64,000 nucleotides of DNA from Jeotgalibacillus malaysiensis (GCA_000818095.1 CP009416.1:866501-930500), one strand, 5' to 3'. Counted from the first letter of the stretch, positions 25,730 to 34,320 are shown. Notes: generated by a model not told the origin, from the letters alone. Program-made: numbers and translations.

Positions 25730-26420
25730 ACGGAAAGACTTGAAAATTGCTTTTAGTATGACCTTCATGCAGTTTGGATGGTCAGTGTGGATGATTGGTA
25801 TTGTGCTGTTACTGTTCATTACCTTACAGGTCTTTACTGATTTTCAGGTCATATTAAATAATGAAGAAGTAGCCTTTCAGGGGTTTATTCATTTTATAGA
25901 AAACCCGTTTAAGATTTTCATGCTGGTTGTTGGTATTCTGTCAGTGCCAAAGTTCTTGAGCTGGTTTGTGAAAACAGGTGTTACCAGAAAAGACTATTTC
26001 ACTGGTACTGCCGTTGCGGCTGCAGCACTATCGGCAATCTTTATGGTCATAGCGGTTATTGTTGCCGGGATTGAACAACTGATTGCACCTGTTGAGTTCG
26101 TGACCTATTTAGGTGAAGACGCCTCATGGTTTCTGATCTTTGTTGTCTATACGTTAAATATTTTTGTCTATTATCTTGCAGGCTGGCTCATCGGGGCCGG
26201 GTATTATCGTTTTGGCGGCTGGGGCTTGCTCTTATATATTGCCGGAGCACTTGGACTGATTTTTATGATGGACCTTTTATGGACGAATCAGCTGGAGACA
26301 CCGCTGCATGCATCTGAAAACATGCCAATATTTATTTCGTTCAGTGCAACAGTTATTTTAATTGGGATTTCTCTCTGGGTGATTCGGATGAGTACGAAGC
26401 GAGTGAGGGTAAAGCTGTAG
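25716..26420 (+). CDS. ABC transporter permease of the YtrA-type operon
   Basis: A 234-residue membrane protein with about six helices. Its N-terminus is cytoplasmic and basic (MDQSKRKDLKIAFSM), and the helices include IGIVLLLFITLQVF, FMLVVGILSV and a final VILIGISLWVI. The sequence FLSWFVKTGVTRKDYFTGTAVAAA resembles the short permeases of YtrB-type transporters. ATG 25716 has GGAGGAGGGG directly upstream, and the gene overlaps the ATPase gene by 14 bases. It is the last gene of the operon. Confidence 0.85.
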   Translation: MDQSKRKDLKIAFSMTFMQFGWSVWMIGIVLLLFITLQVFTDFQVILNNEEVAFQGFIHFIENPFKIFMLVVGILSVPKFLSWFVKTGVTRKDYFTGTAVAAAALSAIFMVIAVIVAGIEQLIAPVEFVTYLGEDASWFLIFVVYTLNIFVYYLAGWLIGAGYYRFGGWGLLLYIAGALGLIFMMDLLWTNQLETPLHASENMPIFISFSATVILIGISLWVIRMSTKRVRVKL

Positions 26421-26459
26421 GCAGCGTTTTAGTTATAAAATGGTCTGTACGGGCTCTCA

Positions 26460-26640
26460 GCACACTCCGCTCTATGGGTGAATGTTGTAAACTCTCCAGT
26501 GACGTTGGTATTTTCGCGATCGACGTAGCGATACACCTGGATTGAAGCAGATATTAGCGGAGTTGACTGTCATGACAACGAAATTGACGCAGGTGAGAGA
26601 CAGAACCACGTTCACTATACTAATCCTGACTGGTCTTTCA
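26460..26640. repeat. intergenic repeat-word element, copy 1
   Basis: The region holds GTAGCGATACACCTGG (26525-26540), GATTGAAGCAG and TGACTGTCATGA. All recur in recognisable form at 29220-29395, and the first also occurs in the repeats near 52.5-52.8 kb. It has no convincing gene. I read it as one member of a dispersed, degenerate intergenic element family. Confidence 0.45.
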
Positions 26641-26710
26641 CTCTGTTTACCACATCTCTCATCGGGTAAAGTCTTTATATTCATCTAATCTGCAGAAGAG
26701 GTGTTTCAAA

Positions 26711-27700
26711 ATGAAAAATGACATTACAATCAAACATAAACTCGGTCTCGGAACAGCACCGCTCGGTAATATGTTCAGGGACGTTCCTGAAGAGGAAGCA
26801 ATGGAGACGATTCAATCAGCCTGGAATGAAGGAATCCGTTATTATGATACTGCCCCGTTTTATGGAGCAGGACTGGCAGAGATCAGACTTGGAGAAATCC
26901 TGTCTTCTTATAATCGTGATGAATATCTTTTGAGCTCCAAAGTCGGCCGCCTGGTCCTGGATGAAACGGAAGAAAAAGAAGGACTGTTTCAGTACGGCAG
27001 AAAGAATAAAATTCAGACGGATTACACGGAAGACGGAACACTCAGATCCATTGAAGACAGCCTGAAGCGGTTGAAGACGGATCGGCTGGATATGGTATAT
27101 GTGCATGATATTTCCCCTGACTTCCTTGGTGACGAGTGGGTGACAAAGTTTGATGAAGCGCGTAATGGTGCTTTCAAGGTGCTCGATCGCCTGAGAGATG
27201 AAGGTGTCATTAAAGCCTGGGGAATTGGCGTCAATACAACAACGCCGATCGAGGTGGCACTTGAACTTGAGGAAGCGCATCCGGACCTCAGTTTATCTGC
27301 TACACAATATACGCTGCTTCAGCATGAGCGCGCACTTGAACGAATGATGCCGCTTGCTGAAAAGAGTGGTGGCGGACTTGTCATTGGATCTGCATTTAAC
27401 TCAGGCGCGCTGCTCGGTGGAGACCACTTTGACTATCAGGACATCACACCTGAAGTTAAGGAACGAGTGAATCAGTTCAATGAAGTGGCACTGAATCACG
27501 GCGTAAAGCTGAAGGATGCTGCACTTCAGTTTTCAACAGCACACCCTGCAGTAAAAGCAGTCGTAACAGGCTCTACAAGACCTGACCGTATTAAGGAAGA
27601 TCTGGAGGCACTGAAAGCAGATATTCCGGCCGGTTTCTGGGATGAGCTTGTGGAGAAAGGTCTTGTTTCTGCGAGAGCAGTTCTGCCTGGTAGAAAATAA
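26711..27700 (+). CDS. aldo/keto reductase, aldose 1-dehydrogenase-like
   Basis: A 329-residue (beta/alpha)8 NAD(P)-dependent oxidoreductase. The catalytic Asp and Tyr lie in YYDTAPFYG, the catalytic Lys in SSKVGRLV and the His in VYVHDISPD. The late block TGSTRPDRIKEDL binds the cofactor phosphate or adenine. The length and sequence fit the D-threo-aldose 1-dehydrogenase/pyridoxal-reductase side of the family. AGAGGTG is the ribosome binding site. It stands alone with a terminator. The substrate is unproven. Confidence 0.92.
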   Translation: MKNDITIKHKLGLGTAPLGNMFRDVPEEEAMETIQSAWNEGIRYYDTAPFYGAGLAEIRLGEILSSYNRDEYLLSSKVGRLVLDETEEKEGLFQYGRKNKIQTDYTEDGTLRSIEDSLKRLKTDRLDMVYVHDISPDFLGDEWVTKFDEARNGAFKVLDRLRDEGVIKAWGIGVNTTTPIEVALELEEAHPDLSLSATQYTLLQHERALERMMPLAEKSGGGLVIGSAFNSGALLGGDHFDYQDITPEVKERVNQFNEVALNHGVKLKDAALQFSTAHPAVKAVVTGSTRPDRIKEDLEALKADIPAGFWDELVEKGLVSARAVLPGRK

Positions 27701-27711
27701 GATAAGATCGC

Positions 27712-27744
27712 AAAGAGCTTTGGTATTGACCGGAGCTCTTTTTT
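27712..27744 (+). terminator. terminator after the aldo/keto reductase gene
   Basis: AAAGAGCT and AGCTCTTT pair, with further G-C pairs inside, and T6 follows. Confidence 0.8.
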
Positions 27745-27873
27745 GGTGAATCACCATTTTCAGCAGGGATCTAGAAACTTAGGGAGAATGTTATAAGTGG
27801 TTGAATATAACAATTAGAGGTGCCCGGTTGCGAAAACAAAAGTCATAAAAGTTCAATAATAGGAGGCATTATC

Positions 27874-28179
27874 ATGAGTAAATTCAGTTTGTTTGGGAAG
27901 TTCACAGTACAGGAAGGGAAGCGAGATCTGCTTGCTGACATATTGTTAGAGGCGGCTGAATCGATGAAAAGTCTGCACGATTGTGAACTATACCTTGTAA
28001 GTGTATCTGAAAATGAACCCGATACAGTATATGTGTACGAAACGTGGGAGAATGAACAGGCGCATCAGCATTCATTGTCACTTGAGGCAACTCAGACACT
28101 GATCAGCCGTGCAAAACCAATTATTACTGGGATGGAGAGAATTAGTACGCTTCAGACTATTGGCGGTAAAGGGATTTAA
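27874..28179 (+). CDS. antibiotic-biosynthesis-monooxygenase (ABM) family protein
   Basis: A 101-residue dimeric ferredoxin-like (ABM) protein. The first strand is SLFGKFTVQEGKRDLLADIL. The middle contains LYLVSVSENEPDTVYVYETW and the final strand ISTLQTI. This layout is shared by quinol monooxygenases and many proteins without a known substrate. ATG 27874 has AGGAGG 7 bases upstream; the upstream in-frame codons lack a binding site. It is monocistronic. The function may be quinone or aldehyde handling, but nothing local shows it. Confidence 0.85.
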   Translation: MSKFSLFGKFTVQEGKRDLLADILLEAAESMKSLHDCELYLVSVSENEPDTVYVYETWENEQAHQHSLSLEATQTLISRAKPIITGMERISTLQTIGGKGI

Positions 28180-28255
28180 GGAAGCTTTTTGTTCTGTCTC
28201 TTATATGAGGTAAAGAAATTATGTTAATATTGTGTTCAGTATAGGAACGTATGAA

Positions 28256-28837
28256 ATGGGGCGCAATATGAACAAGATCTTCTTCGGACTGCTTTTGGTA
28301 TTTTTAAAACTCAACATCAATTTTCTCGATATCAGTCTTACATATTCTTTATCAAATCTCATCGGTTACGTACTGATTTTTCTTGGTGTAAAAGAACTGA
28401 GCAAAAAATATAATCAGGTGGAAAAAATCCAGCCTTTAGTTGGATTCATGGTTTTTCACAGCCTTGCTTTCCTGATCCTGAATGCGTCAGGTAATTCTCC
28501 TCTGCTGCTACCGCTGGATTCTTATCTTGCAGTGATTTCTTATGCCGGGCTGGCATTTGTGATTGCAGGGATGTTTATCGTTTACGTGATCATTTCACGT
28601 CTGATTGAAGCACTTGAAGAAGAGAAAGGTGTCACTTCTCACACTAAACGTTTAAAAAAACTGACGGTCATCATGATGCTCGCATTCGTTGTACTGGGCA
28701 TGTTATATTTCTTGTTCTCAGCACTTCCGGGAATTTCACAGATGTTAATGGGCGTATTGATCATGCTGCAGATCATCTTCCTGATCGAGTTTTACAATAC
28801 TTTTTTAAAAGCCAGTAACGTAGCAGCTGAAAGGTAA
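28256..28837 (+). CDS. multi-pass membrane protein of unknown function
   Basis: A protein of about 193 residues with five or six hydrophobic helices. Two are separated by ELSKKYNQVEKIQP, and a charged cytoplasmic loop lies at about residues 125-145 (EALEEEKGVTSHTKRLKKL). ATG 28256 and ATG 28268 are both possible starts, and neither has a strong binding site (AGGAAC and GGGGCG). A strong terminator overlaps the stop. The family is not recognised. Confidence 0.7.
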   Translation: MGRNMNKIFFGLLLVFLKLNINFLDISLTYSLSNLIGYVLIFLGVKELSKKYNQVEKIQPLVGFMVFHSLAFLILNASGNSPLLLPLDSYLAVISYAGLAFVIAGMFIVYVIISRLIEALEEEKGVTSHTKRLKKLTVIMMLAFVVLGMLYFLFSALPGISQMLMGVLIMLQIIFLIEFYNTFLKASNVAAER

Positions 28838-28869
28838 AGCGGGGGGCGTAACCTGCTTTACCTTTTTTT
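28831..28869 (+). terminator. terminator after the membrane protein gene
   Basis: AAGGTAAAGC and GCTTTACCTT pair around a GC-rich loop, and T7 follows. Confidence 0.9.
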
Positions 28870-28915
28870 GTTATAATAACAATGAAAGATAGTTTGAATT
28901 AGAGGAGAGAAAATC

Positions 28916-29113
28916 ATGAGCAAAAGCAAAGCAAAAAAGCAGCGCCTGCATGCAGTGAGAAATGGCAGATTTGACGTTGAAATGAAACGCGGCACTCAGA
29001 CTGAGATCAGCACACACGTCAGAAAAACGAAAACCAAAAAGGAGAAGCTGGATCAGGTGAGAAACAAGCACAAAAAATCAACATCAGGGTGGAGGGTAGA
29101 AAAAGTTGCCTGA
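28916..29113 (+). CDS. small basic conserved protein
   Basis: A 65-residue, strongly basic protein with many Lys and Arg and no hydrophobic segment: MSKSKAKKQRLHAVRNGR, then RKTKTKKEKLDQVRNKHKK. It resembles a small Bacillus family with the same N-terminal SKAKK.R and C-terminal KHK pattern. The composition suggests RNA or ribosome binding, but this is inference only. GAGGAGAG stands 8 bases before the ATG, and a strong terminator follows some 50 bases after the stop. Confidence 0.75.
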   Translation: MSKSKAKKQRLHAVRNGRFDVEMKRGTQTEISTHVRKTKTKKEKLDQVRNKHKKSTSGWRVEKVA

Positions 29114-29162
29114 TGGAATAAGGAAGAGTGAAGACTGGGGTCAGACACCGGCCTTCGCAACT

Positions 29163-29207
29163 AAAGATCCCCTCAGCGTTGATTGATTAACGCTGAGGGG
29201 ATCTTTT
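29163..29207. terminator. strong hairpin terminator
   Basis: AAGATCCCCTCAGCGTT and its exact complement enclose GATTGATT, and TTTT follows. The preceding 40 bases contain GGGGTCAGACACC, a word common in bacterial intergenic repeats. Confidence 0.9.
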
Positions 29208-29219
29208 AAGTGATATTTA

Positions 29220-29395
29220 GGTTAGCGCAAGAATGTCTGTAGATTGACTGCTGTTAGTTCGGGATTGAAGTAGCGATACACCCGGGGTAAGTGCAGTGAA
29301 ATGGCCACTGACTGTCATGAACTCGGGATTGAACGTCGTGACACCGCAATCGACGACAGCGACAGCCCGCTGTCTCCCGTAACAACTCACACCCA
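29220..29395. repeat. intergenic repeat-word element, copy 2
   Basis: It shares with copy 1 the words GTAGCGATACACCCGG (29270-29285), GATTGAAG and TGACTGTCATGA. It also has GGTTAGCGCAAG, which recurs at about 50740. The internal words GATTGAACGTCGTGACA and ATCGACGACAG look like degenerate copies of one another. No gene is supported. Confidence 0.45.
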
Positions 29396-29400
29396 GTCAT

Positions 29401-29482
29401 TCAAACAATCATTTAAATATCATATTGACATACACCACGCCACACACATACACTATAACTATACAATCAAACAACTATTTGA
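29401..29482 (+). promoter_or_regulatory. cadCA promoter flanked by two CadC operator-like repeats
   Basis: TCAAACAATCATTTAA (29401-29416) and TCAAACAACTATTTGA (29467-29482) are near-identical dyads of the TCAAA-N6-TTTGA type that CadC binds. Between them are TTGACA (29425-29430) and a possible -10 TACACT, 18 bases downstream. The downstream copy closely resembles the S. aureus cad operator (TATTTGAATGA). Confidence 0.7.
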
Positions 29483-29495
29483 ATGAGGTGCGAGT

Positions 29496-29864
29496 ATGGT
29501 TAAATCAGCGAATCAGACAACACAGGATACATGTGAAACGTACTGTTATGACGAAGCAGTGGTGAATCGGATCCAGCCGAAAATTCCTGATGCAGAAGGT
29601 GTCGAGCTGATTTTCAAGGCGCTTGCTGATGCCACGCGCGTAAAAATTACTTATGCGCTCACACTAGAAGATGAACTGTGTGTATGTGACATCGCGAATA
29701 TTATCGGCTGTTCAACAGCAACTGCCTCACATCACTTACGGCTGCTGCGCAACATGAAGCTTGCAAAGTACCGTAAAGAAGGCAAGCTGGTATTTTACTC
29801 GCTGGCAGATGACCATGTACGCCAGCTTGTGTCGATCGCGTTAGTTCATGCGAATGAGGAATAG
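29496..29864 (+). CDS. cadC: ArsR-family metal sensor CadC
   Basis: A 122-residue winged-helix repressor that leaves DNA when Cd(II), Pb(II) or Zn(II) binds. The alpha3N metal site is visible: Cys residues in DTCETYCYDE near the N-terminus and in ELCVCDIANI in the recognition region. The helix-turn-helix reads STATASHHLRLLRNM, and the final helix has the Asp and His of the alpha5 site. The sequence is close in pattern to S. aureus CadC. GAGGTG precedes the ATG. It is co-transcribed with the P-type ATPase gene, which starts 3 bases after the stop. Confidence 0.95.
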   Translation: MVKSANQTTQDTCETYCYDEAVVNRIQPKIPDAEGVELIFKALADATRVKITYALTLEDELCVCDIANIIGCSTATASHHLRLLRNMKLAKYRKEGKLVFYSLADDHVRQLVSIALVHANEE

Positions 29865-29866
29865 GG

Positions 29867-32302
29867 GTGCTCAGAGTGCAAAAAACTGAACAGGAAACAA
29901 AGTCAGCATGCTGTTCCACTGAAAAAATGCAGGAACAAACAGCAGAAGCATGCTGTGCAAATAAAGGTGCGGAGCCTGAAACAACGGCAGATGCGGGTGA
30001 GATAAAAACATATAAAGTCACCGGTATGGACTGCCCGTCATGCGCTTTAACACTTGAAAAGGGCCTCTCAAAAACTGAGGGCATCAAATCTGTCAAAGTC
30101 AATTATGCAGCAGGGAAAATGGCTGTCGGAGCTGCAAGCCCTGACCTGTATGATGCCATTCCGGGATACGTTAAGAAATACGGCTTTGAAGCTGAACCAG
30201 ACCGTCCGGCAAAGGATGCACACATTTACCAGGTAAGCGGAATGGACTGCAGCTCGTGTGCAGCAACGCTTGAAAAGCATATGTCCGGCAATCCTGATGT
30301 TCAGAGTGTAAGGGTCAACTTTTCAACAGGAAAGATGCATATTGCCCATACGCTGACTGCAGATCAGGTCGTAAAAGAAGTTCAGAAGTCAGGCTTTGAT
30401 GCGGTACCGGCGACTCTACGAAATCAGAAAAAAGATGATCAAAAAGCTGGGAAGGCACTGCCGGTCACAACCATTTCCGGACTCCTTTTAGCGCTTGGAT
30501 TCATCGGATCTTTTACAGCCATTCCTGAGTGGCTGGTGACTGCATTTTATGCAGCTGCGATTGCCATCGGCGGATATAAGCCGACGAGAAGTGCATTTTA
30601 CGCGGTGAAAAGCCGCTCGCTTGATATGAACGTCTTAATGGTGACTGCAGCAATCGGGGCAGCACTAATCGGCGAATGGTTTGAAGGGGCAACGGTTGTC
30701 TGGCTGTTCGCACTCGGAAATGCACTGCAGAACAGATCAATCGAACGTACAAGAGATTCAATTCGCAGTCTGATCAACCTGACACCGTCTGAAGCTGTGA
30801 TTAAAACTGCAGAGGGTACGATCGTAAAAGAGGTAGAAGACGTTGCGATTCATGACATTATGGTCGTAAAGCCGGGTGAGAAAATTCCTCTCGATGGTGA
30901 GATTATTGCCGGACGCTCAAGTCTGAATCAGGCGCCGATTACAGGAGAATCACTGCCGGTTGATAAAGAACCAGGAGATAAAGTATATGCTGGCACAGTC
31001 AACGAAAGCGGCTCTCTGGAAGTGAAGGTGACGAGACTTTCAGAGGATACAACCATTGCCCGCATCATACATTTAGTAGAAGAGGCACAGGAGAAAAAAG
31101 CGCCGACACAGGCCTTTATCGACCGGTTTGCAGCTGTTTATACGCCAATTGTGTTTATTCTTGCGCTGCTGGTCATGGTGGTTCCGCCAGTCGCTGGTTT
31201 TGGTGCGTGGGGTGAATGGTTCTACAGAGGACTCGCGCTACTGGTCGTTGCCTGTCCTTGTGCACTGGTGATTTCAACGCCGGTTGCGATTGTGTCTGCG
31301 ATCGGAAATGCTGCGCGTAACGGCGTACTGATCAAAGGTGGTACATTCCTTGAAAAAGCAGGCGCGATCAAGGCAATCGCATTTGATAAAACAGGTACGC
31401 TAACAGAAGGAAAGCCGAAAGTAACGCAGGTGATTTCACTGGAAGAAGACAGTGAAACAGTTGTCAGTATCGCAAAAACAATTGAAGAACATTCAACGCA
31501 TCCTATTGCACAGGCAGTGATCAGCTATGCAAATGAACGCAACATTTCATCAAAAGCAGGAAGTGGTTTTAGTGCAATCGCAGGTAAAGGTGCCACTGCA
31601 ATGATTGGTGGTACTGAATACTTTGCAGGGAAGCCAAAGCTTTTTAAAGAAATGGGTGTGTCAACTGCACATCTTGATGAGCAGATAGACGTGATGCAAA
31701 ATGAAGGCAATACGCTGGTGGCAGTAGGGACACGGGAGCAGATCCTTGGCTTGATCGCAGTAGCTGACACAGTCCGCGATATCACGGTCCGTTCAATTGA
31801 AAAGCTGAAGCAGGCTGGCATCGGTGAAATGGTCATGTTGACTGGTGATAATGAAGGCACAGCGAAGAAAATGGCCGCTGAAACTGGTGTGGATCGCTAT
31901 TTTGCTGAGCTGATGCCTGAAGATAAGGTAACGGCTGTCAAGAAGCTGCAGGATGAAGGGAAGCAGGTCGCTATGGTAGGTGACGGCATTAATGATGCCC
32001 CGGCACTTGCGACAGCTGACCTTGGCATTGCGATGGGCGGTGCCGGAACTGATACGGCGATGGAAACAGCGGATATCGTGCTGATGGCAGATAACCTTGA
32101 AAAGCTGCCGCACACGATCCGGCTGAGCCAAAAAGCGCTCACAATTATCAAGCAGAATATCTGGTTTTCGCTGATTACAAAGCTTGCAGCGCTTATGCTG
32201 ATTTTCCCGGGGTACTTAACTCTCTGGATGGCTGTACTGAGTGACACGGGTGCTGCGTTGATTGTCATTTTGAATAGTATGCGGTTGTTGCGGATGAAAT
32301 GA
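29867..32302 (+). CDS. cadA: heavy-metal P1B-type ATPase (Cd/Zn/Pb efflux)
   Basis: An 811-residue efflux pump. The N-terminus has a Cys-rich stretch (SACCSTEK and EACCANKG), then two heavy-metal-associated domains with GMDCPSCALTLEK and GMDCSSCAATLEK. The membrane part contains the CPC motif (Cys463-Pro-Cys465) and the phosphorylated Asp507 in DKTGT. HP (THPIAQAV) and GDGINDAP follow. Two HMA domains instead of one, together with the CC pairs, suggest tight metal capture. The start is GTG 29867, or GTG 29876, which has GGGGTG at a better distance. Confidence 0.96.
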   Translation: MLRVQKTEQETKSACCSTEKMQEQTAEACCANKGAEPETTADAGEIKTYKVTGMDCPSCALTLEKGLSKTEGIKSVKVNYAAGKMAVGAASPDLYDAIPGYVKKYGFEAEPDRPAKDAHIYQVSGMDCSSCAATLEKHMSGNPDVQSVRVNFSTGKMHIAHTLTADQVVKEVQKSGFDAVPATLRNQKKDDQKAGKALPVTTISGLLLALGFIGSFTAIPEWLVTAFYAAAIAIGGYKPTRSAFYAVKSRSLDMNVLMVTAAIGAALIGEWFEGATVVWLFALGNALQNRSIERTRDSIRSLINLTPSEAVIKTAEGTIVKEVEDVAIHDIMVVKPGEKIPLDGEIIAGRSSLNQAPITGESLPVDKEPGDKVYAGTVNESGSLEVKVTRLSEDTTIARIIHLVEEAQEKKAPTQAFIDRFAAVYTPIVFILALLVMVVPPVAGFGAWGEWFYRGLALLVVACPCALVISTPVAIVSAIGNAARNGVLIKGGTFLEKAGAIKAIAFDKTGTLTEGKPKVTQVISLEEDSETVVSIAKTIEEHSTHPIAQAVISYANERNISSKAGSGFSAIAGKGATAMIGGTEYFAGKPKLFKEMGVSTAHLDEQIDVMQNEGNTLVAVGTREQILGLIAVADTVRDITVRSIEKLKQAGIGEMVMLTGDNEGTAKKMAAETGVDRYFAELMPEDKVTAVKKLQDEGKQVAMVGDGINDAPALATADLGIAMGGAGTDTAMETADIVLMADNLEKLPHTIRLSQKALTIIKQNIWFSLITKLAALMLIFPGYLTLWMAVLSDTGAALIVILNSMRLLRMK

Positions 32303-32304
32303 AG

Positions 32305-32336
32305 AAAAAGCAGATCCATGATGGGTCTGCTTTTTT
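32305..32336 (+). terminator. terminator of cadCA
   Basis: AAAAAGCAGA and TCTGCTTTTTT pair around CCATGATGG, which adds inner pairs. T6 ends the structure. Confidence 0.88.
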
Positions 32337-32380
32337 ATGGATAAGAAAAGCCACACTTTTAATAGTGCGGCTCTGTCCAA

Positions 32381-33074
32381 TCAGCTTTGCTGAGCCTGAT
32401 ATACTTCCTCATACGGTTGCACAACAACAAACCCATTCCCTGAAAACTTCATCTGTACAGACTCTCCGCTGCCTCTGCCGAAAAAGCTTTTCAACTGAAC
32501 GTCTGTCACAAACTCAGGCTCCAGACTACCTGACCAGGCAACCGTTGCATTCGGGTCAGTGAATACTGGCTTGTCCGGCGTGACATGTAGCGTAAGCGGC
32601 TCATAATGTGAAGTGAAAGCAACAAGCCCCTGACCTTCAAGGCGCACATTAAACAGTCCGCCAGCCATCATTCCTGCAACACGTCTCATTAACTTGATAT
32701 CCCAGTCTAATCCGTCCTGAAAAGCGAGCAAGTCATTTCCATTAATAAAAATGCTTTCACCTTCAAGATCAAGCACCGTTATCTTCTTACCCATATCTGC
32801 GATGTAAAGTCTGCCCTGACCATTCGCCTTCATTAACTGAGCACCTTCACCACTGAAAGCCTTCTTCACAAACTTCCCAAGCCCATGCTCAAGCATACCT
32901 TCACGTTCAAATTTAATATTGCCATCATAAGAAATCATCGAGCCTGCTTTTGCCCAAACCCTTCCATTCAGATTGACCTCAAGCATACGGTCAGTCTCCA
33001 GCTCAAAAAAAATCACGCGCGCTATCTTCCTGCTGCGTTTCCTGTACAAATTGTCTGATCGAGTACTTTGACAT
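32381..33074 (-). pseudogene. AIM24 family protein gene with a frameshift near the start
   Basis: From about 33005 down to 32381 the frame encodes an AIM24 (DUF124) protein: FFELETDRMLEVNLNGRVWA, then FEREGMLEHGLGKFVKKAFSGEG and a beta-rich core. The family N-terminus lies in another frame: AAGGAGG precedes ATG 33074, which opens MSKYSIRQFVQETQQEDSAR and stops at a run of eight A on the plus strand (33005-33012). With seven, the two parts would join as ARDFFELETDRML. The reading is therefore one base out in a homopolymer. It could be a sequencing error, a slippery site or a recent mutation. The function of bacterial AIM24 proteins is unknown. Confidence 0.8.
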
Positions 33075-33235
33075 CACAATTCCTCCTTGGTTCGGATAAT
33101 CATTTATACGGCAGATAAAAGAAATAGTTTCAAATGCAGGAAAAAGGGTCAAGTCCTTTTAGAATCGTACACAGAAAATGGAATAGAGCATGTTGATTGA
33201 GAAGGAGCAAAGGATGGGGTCTGGCTTTATCCAAC

Positions 33236-33265
33236 AACGCCCCGGTAATCGAGGCGTTTATTTTT
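33236..33265 (+). terminator. hairpin with T run between convergent genes
   Basis: AACGCC and GGCGTT enclose CCGGTAATCGA, and TTATTTTT follows. It is not clearly tied to a plus-strand gene. Confidence 0.5.
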
Positions 33266-33276
33266 GAGTGAATTAC

Positions 33277-33453
33277 TTAAGTAACTCTCCTGCTTCTTAA
33301 ATATGTATCACCAGCCGCAATGATCAGTCCAACTATATTTAAGCCAAGCATGATCATATAGTAAAGAGAATCCGATCCCTGCATCAGATAGCTTGAATAT
33401 CTGATTGTATTAAAAGCTAACAATCCTATAAGCAACAATGTTATTTTACTCAT
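33277..33453 (-). CDS. 58-residue membrane protein
   Basis: On the minus strand AAGGAGGGTG stands 5 bases before ATG 33453, which opens a 58-codon frame: MSKITLLLIGLLAFNTIRY, then a short polar loop with QGSDSLYY, a second helix (MIMLGLNIVGLIIAAG) and a basic tail (YLRSRRVT). The strong binding site, two membrane helices and the positive end support it as a real gene although it is short. No family is recognised. Confidence 0.7.
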   Translation of the reverse strand: MSKITLLLIGLLAFNTIRYSSYLMQGSDSLYYMIMLGLNIVGLIIAAGDTYLRSRRVT

Positions 33454-33599
33454 TCATCACCCTCCTTTGAAAAATAAGGCTAATATTATTACGTGTGAAA
33501 AAGGGTGGGGTTTCATTTATCCTTAAAATTCCCACTTTTGGTTACGATCTTTCAATTGTATGATAGACTGATTAAAACATTAGGTTAGAGAGTTTTTTG

Positions 33600-33848
33600 A
33601 TGCTGCTCAGAAGATTGCTCGCAGTTGTAGCGGTGCTTGTTGTAACAGCTGGCTTTTACAGTTCTAATCATGAACCTGATCTATTTTCCACCTTATTCTT
33701 AGGGATACCACTCAGCGCATTCTTTTTGATGATGGGACTAAAAGAGTGGCCAAAAGAAAAAGGTAAAGTTGGAGCCATAATACTCTTTATTGGCGCTGGT
33801 GTGATTCTGATCACCATGATTAGAATGAGTATGAGGTATTTATCGTAA
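33600..33848 (+). CDS. small membrane protein
   Basis: An 82-residue protein with three hydrophobic helices (LLAVVAVLVVTAGFY, TLFLGIPLSAFFLMMGL and AIILFIGAGVILITMI). The turn GLKEWPKEKGK recalls the DUF3953-like protein at 19976-20206. The start is ATG 33600, or TTG 33597; the binding site (TTAGAGAG) is weak. The next gene begins 13 bases after its stop. The function is unknown. Confidence 0.6.
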   Translation: MLLRRLLAVVAVLVVTAGFYSSNHEPDLFSTLFLGIPLSAFFLMMGLKEWPKEKGKVGAIILFIGAGVILITMIRMSMRYLS

Positions 33849-33861
33849 AAGGGGGATTAGT

Positions 33862-34314
33862 TTGGAGAATCAAAATTCATACACGATCGTTTGGCAGCCT
33901 GAGGGAATCGAACACCTGAAAGGTAAAAATCCGAGTTATCTATTCTTAGAATCAGTTAAAGTAGACCCGAATTTTCTTGAGATTATGATTAGTGATTTAA
34001 GTGGGCATACGGTTCGGATTGTATATGATCAGGCATGCGCGGCAGACTATGCTGTCTGGTATTTTGAATATGATACACATGATGGCAGGATGGACCTCAG
34101 ATATGATCTCGATGTTCAATTTCCAACTGACTATGACAATACAAAGCCTTATTTCATGAAAACCTACAATGCCCCAAAACTTGAGGTCTACAAGCGCAGT
34201 CTCACACTTGCAGACGCCATCCCAAAGGCTGAAATCCATACTTATTCTACGATCAATGAGTTTTTCAGGGTTATTAGTGAGTATGATCCTGTGATTACAA
34301 TCTATGAAGGTTAA
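33862..34314 (+). CDS. hypothetical cytosolic protein
   Basis: A 150-residue soluble protein with many aromatic and acidic residues, opening MENQNSYTIVWQPEGIEH. Recognisable blocks are VRIVYDQACAADYAVWYFEY in the middle and FFRVISEYDPVITIYEG at the end. The start is TTG 33862, behind GGGGGA. It follows the small membrane protein gene closely. I do not recognise a family; small immunity-like or DUF proteins of bacilli have this look, but that is no evidence of function. Confidence 0.65.
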   Translation: MENQNSYTIVWQPEGIEHLKGKNPSYLFLESVKVDPNFLEIMISDLSGHTVRIVYDQACAADYAVWYFEYDTHDGRMDLRYDLDVQFPTDYDNTKPYFMKTYNAPKLEVYKRSLTLADAIPKAEIHTYSTINEFFRVISEYDPVITIYEG

Positions 34315-34320
34315 CTGATT

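Noticed and set aside
29301-29486. 61-codon plus-strand open frame before cadC
   Set aside because: It covers the repeat-word element and the cadCA promoter and operators, has no binding site, and its composition is not protein-like.
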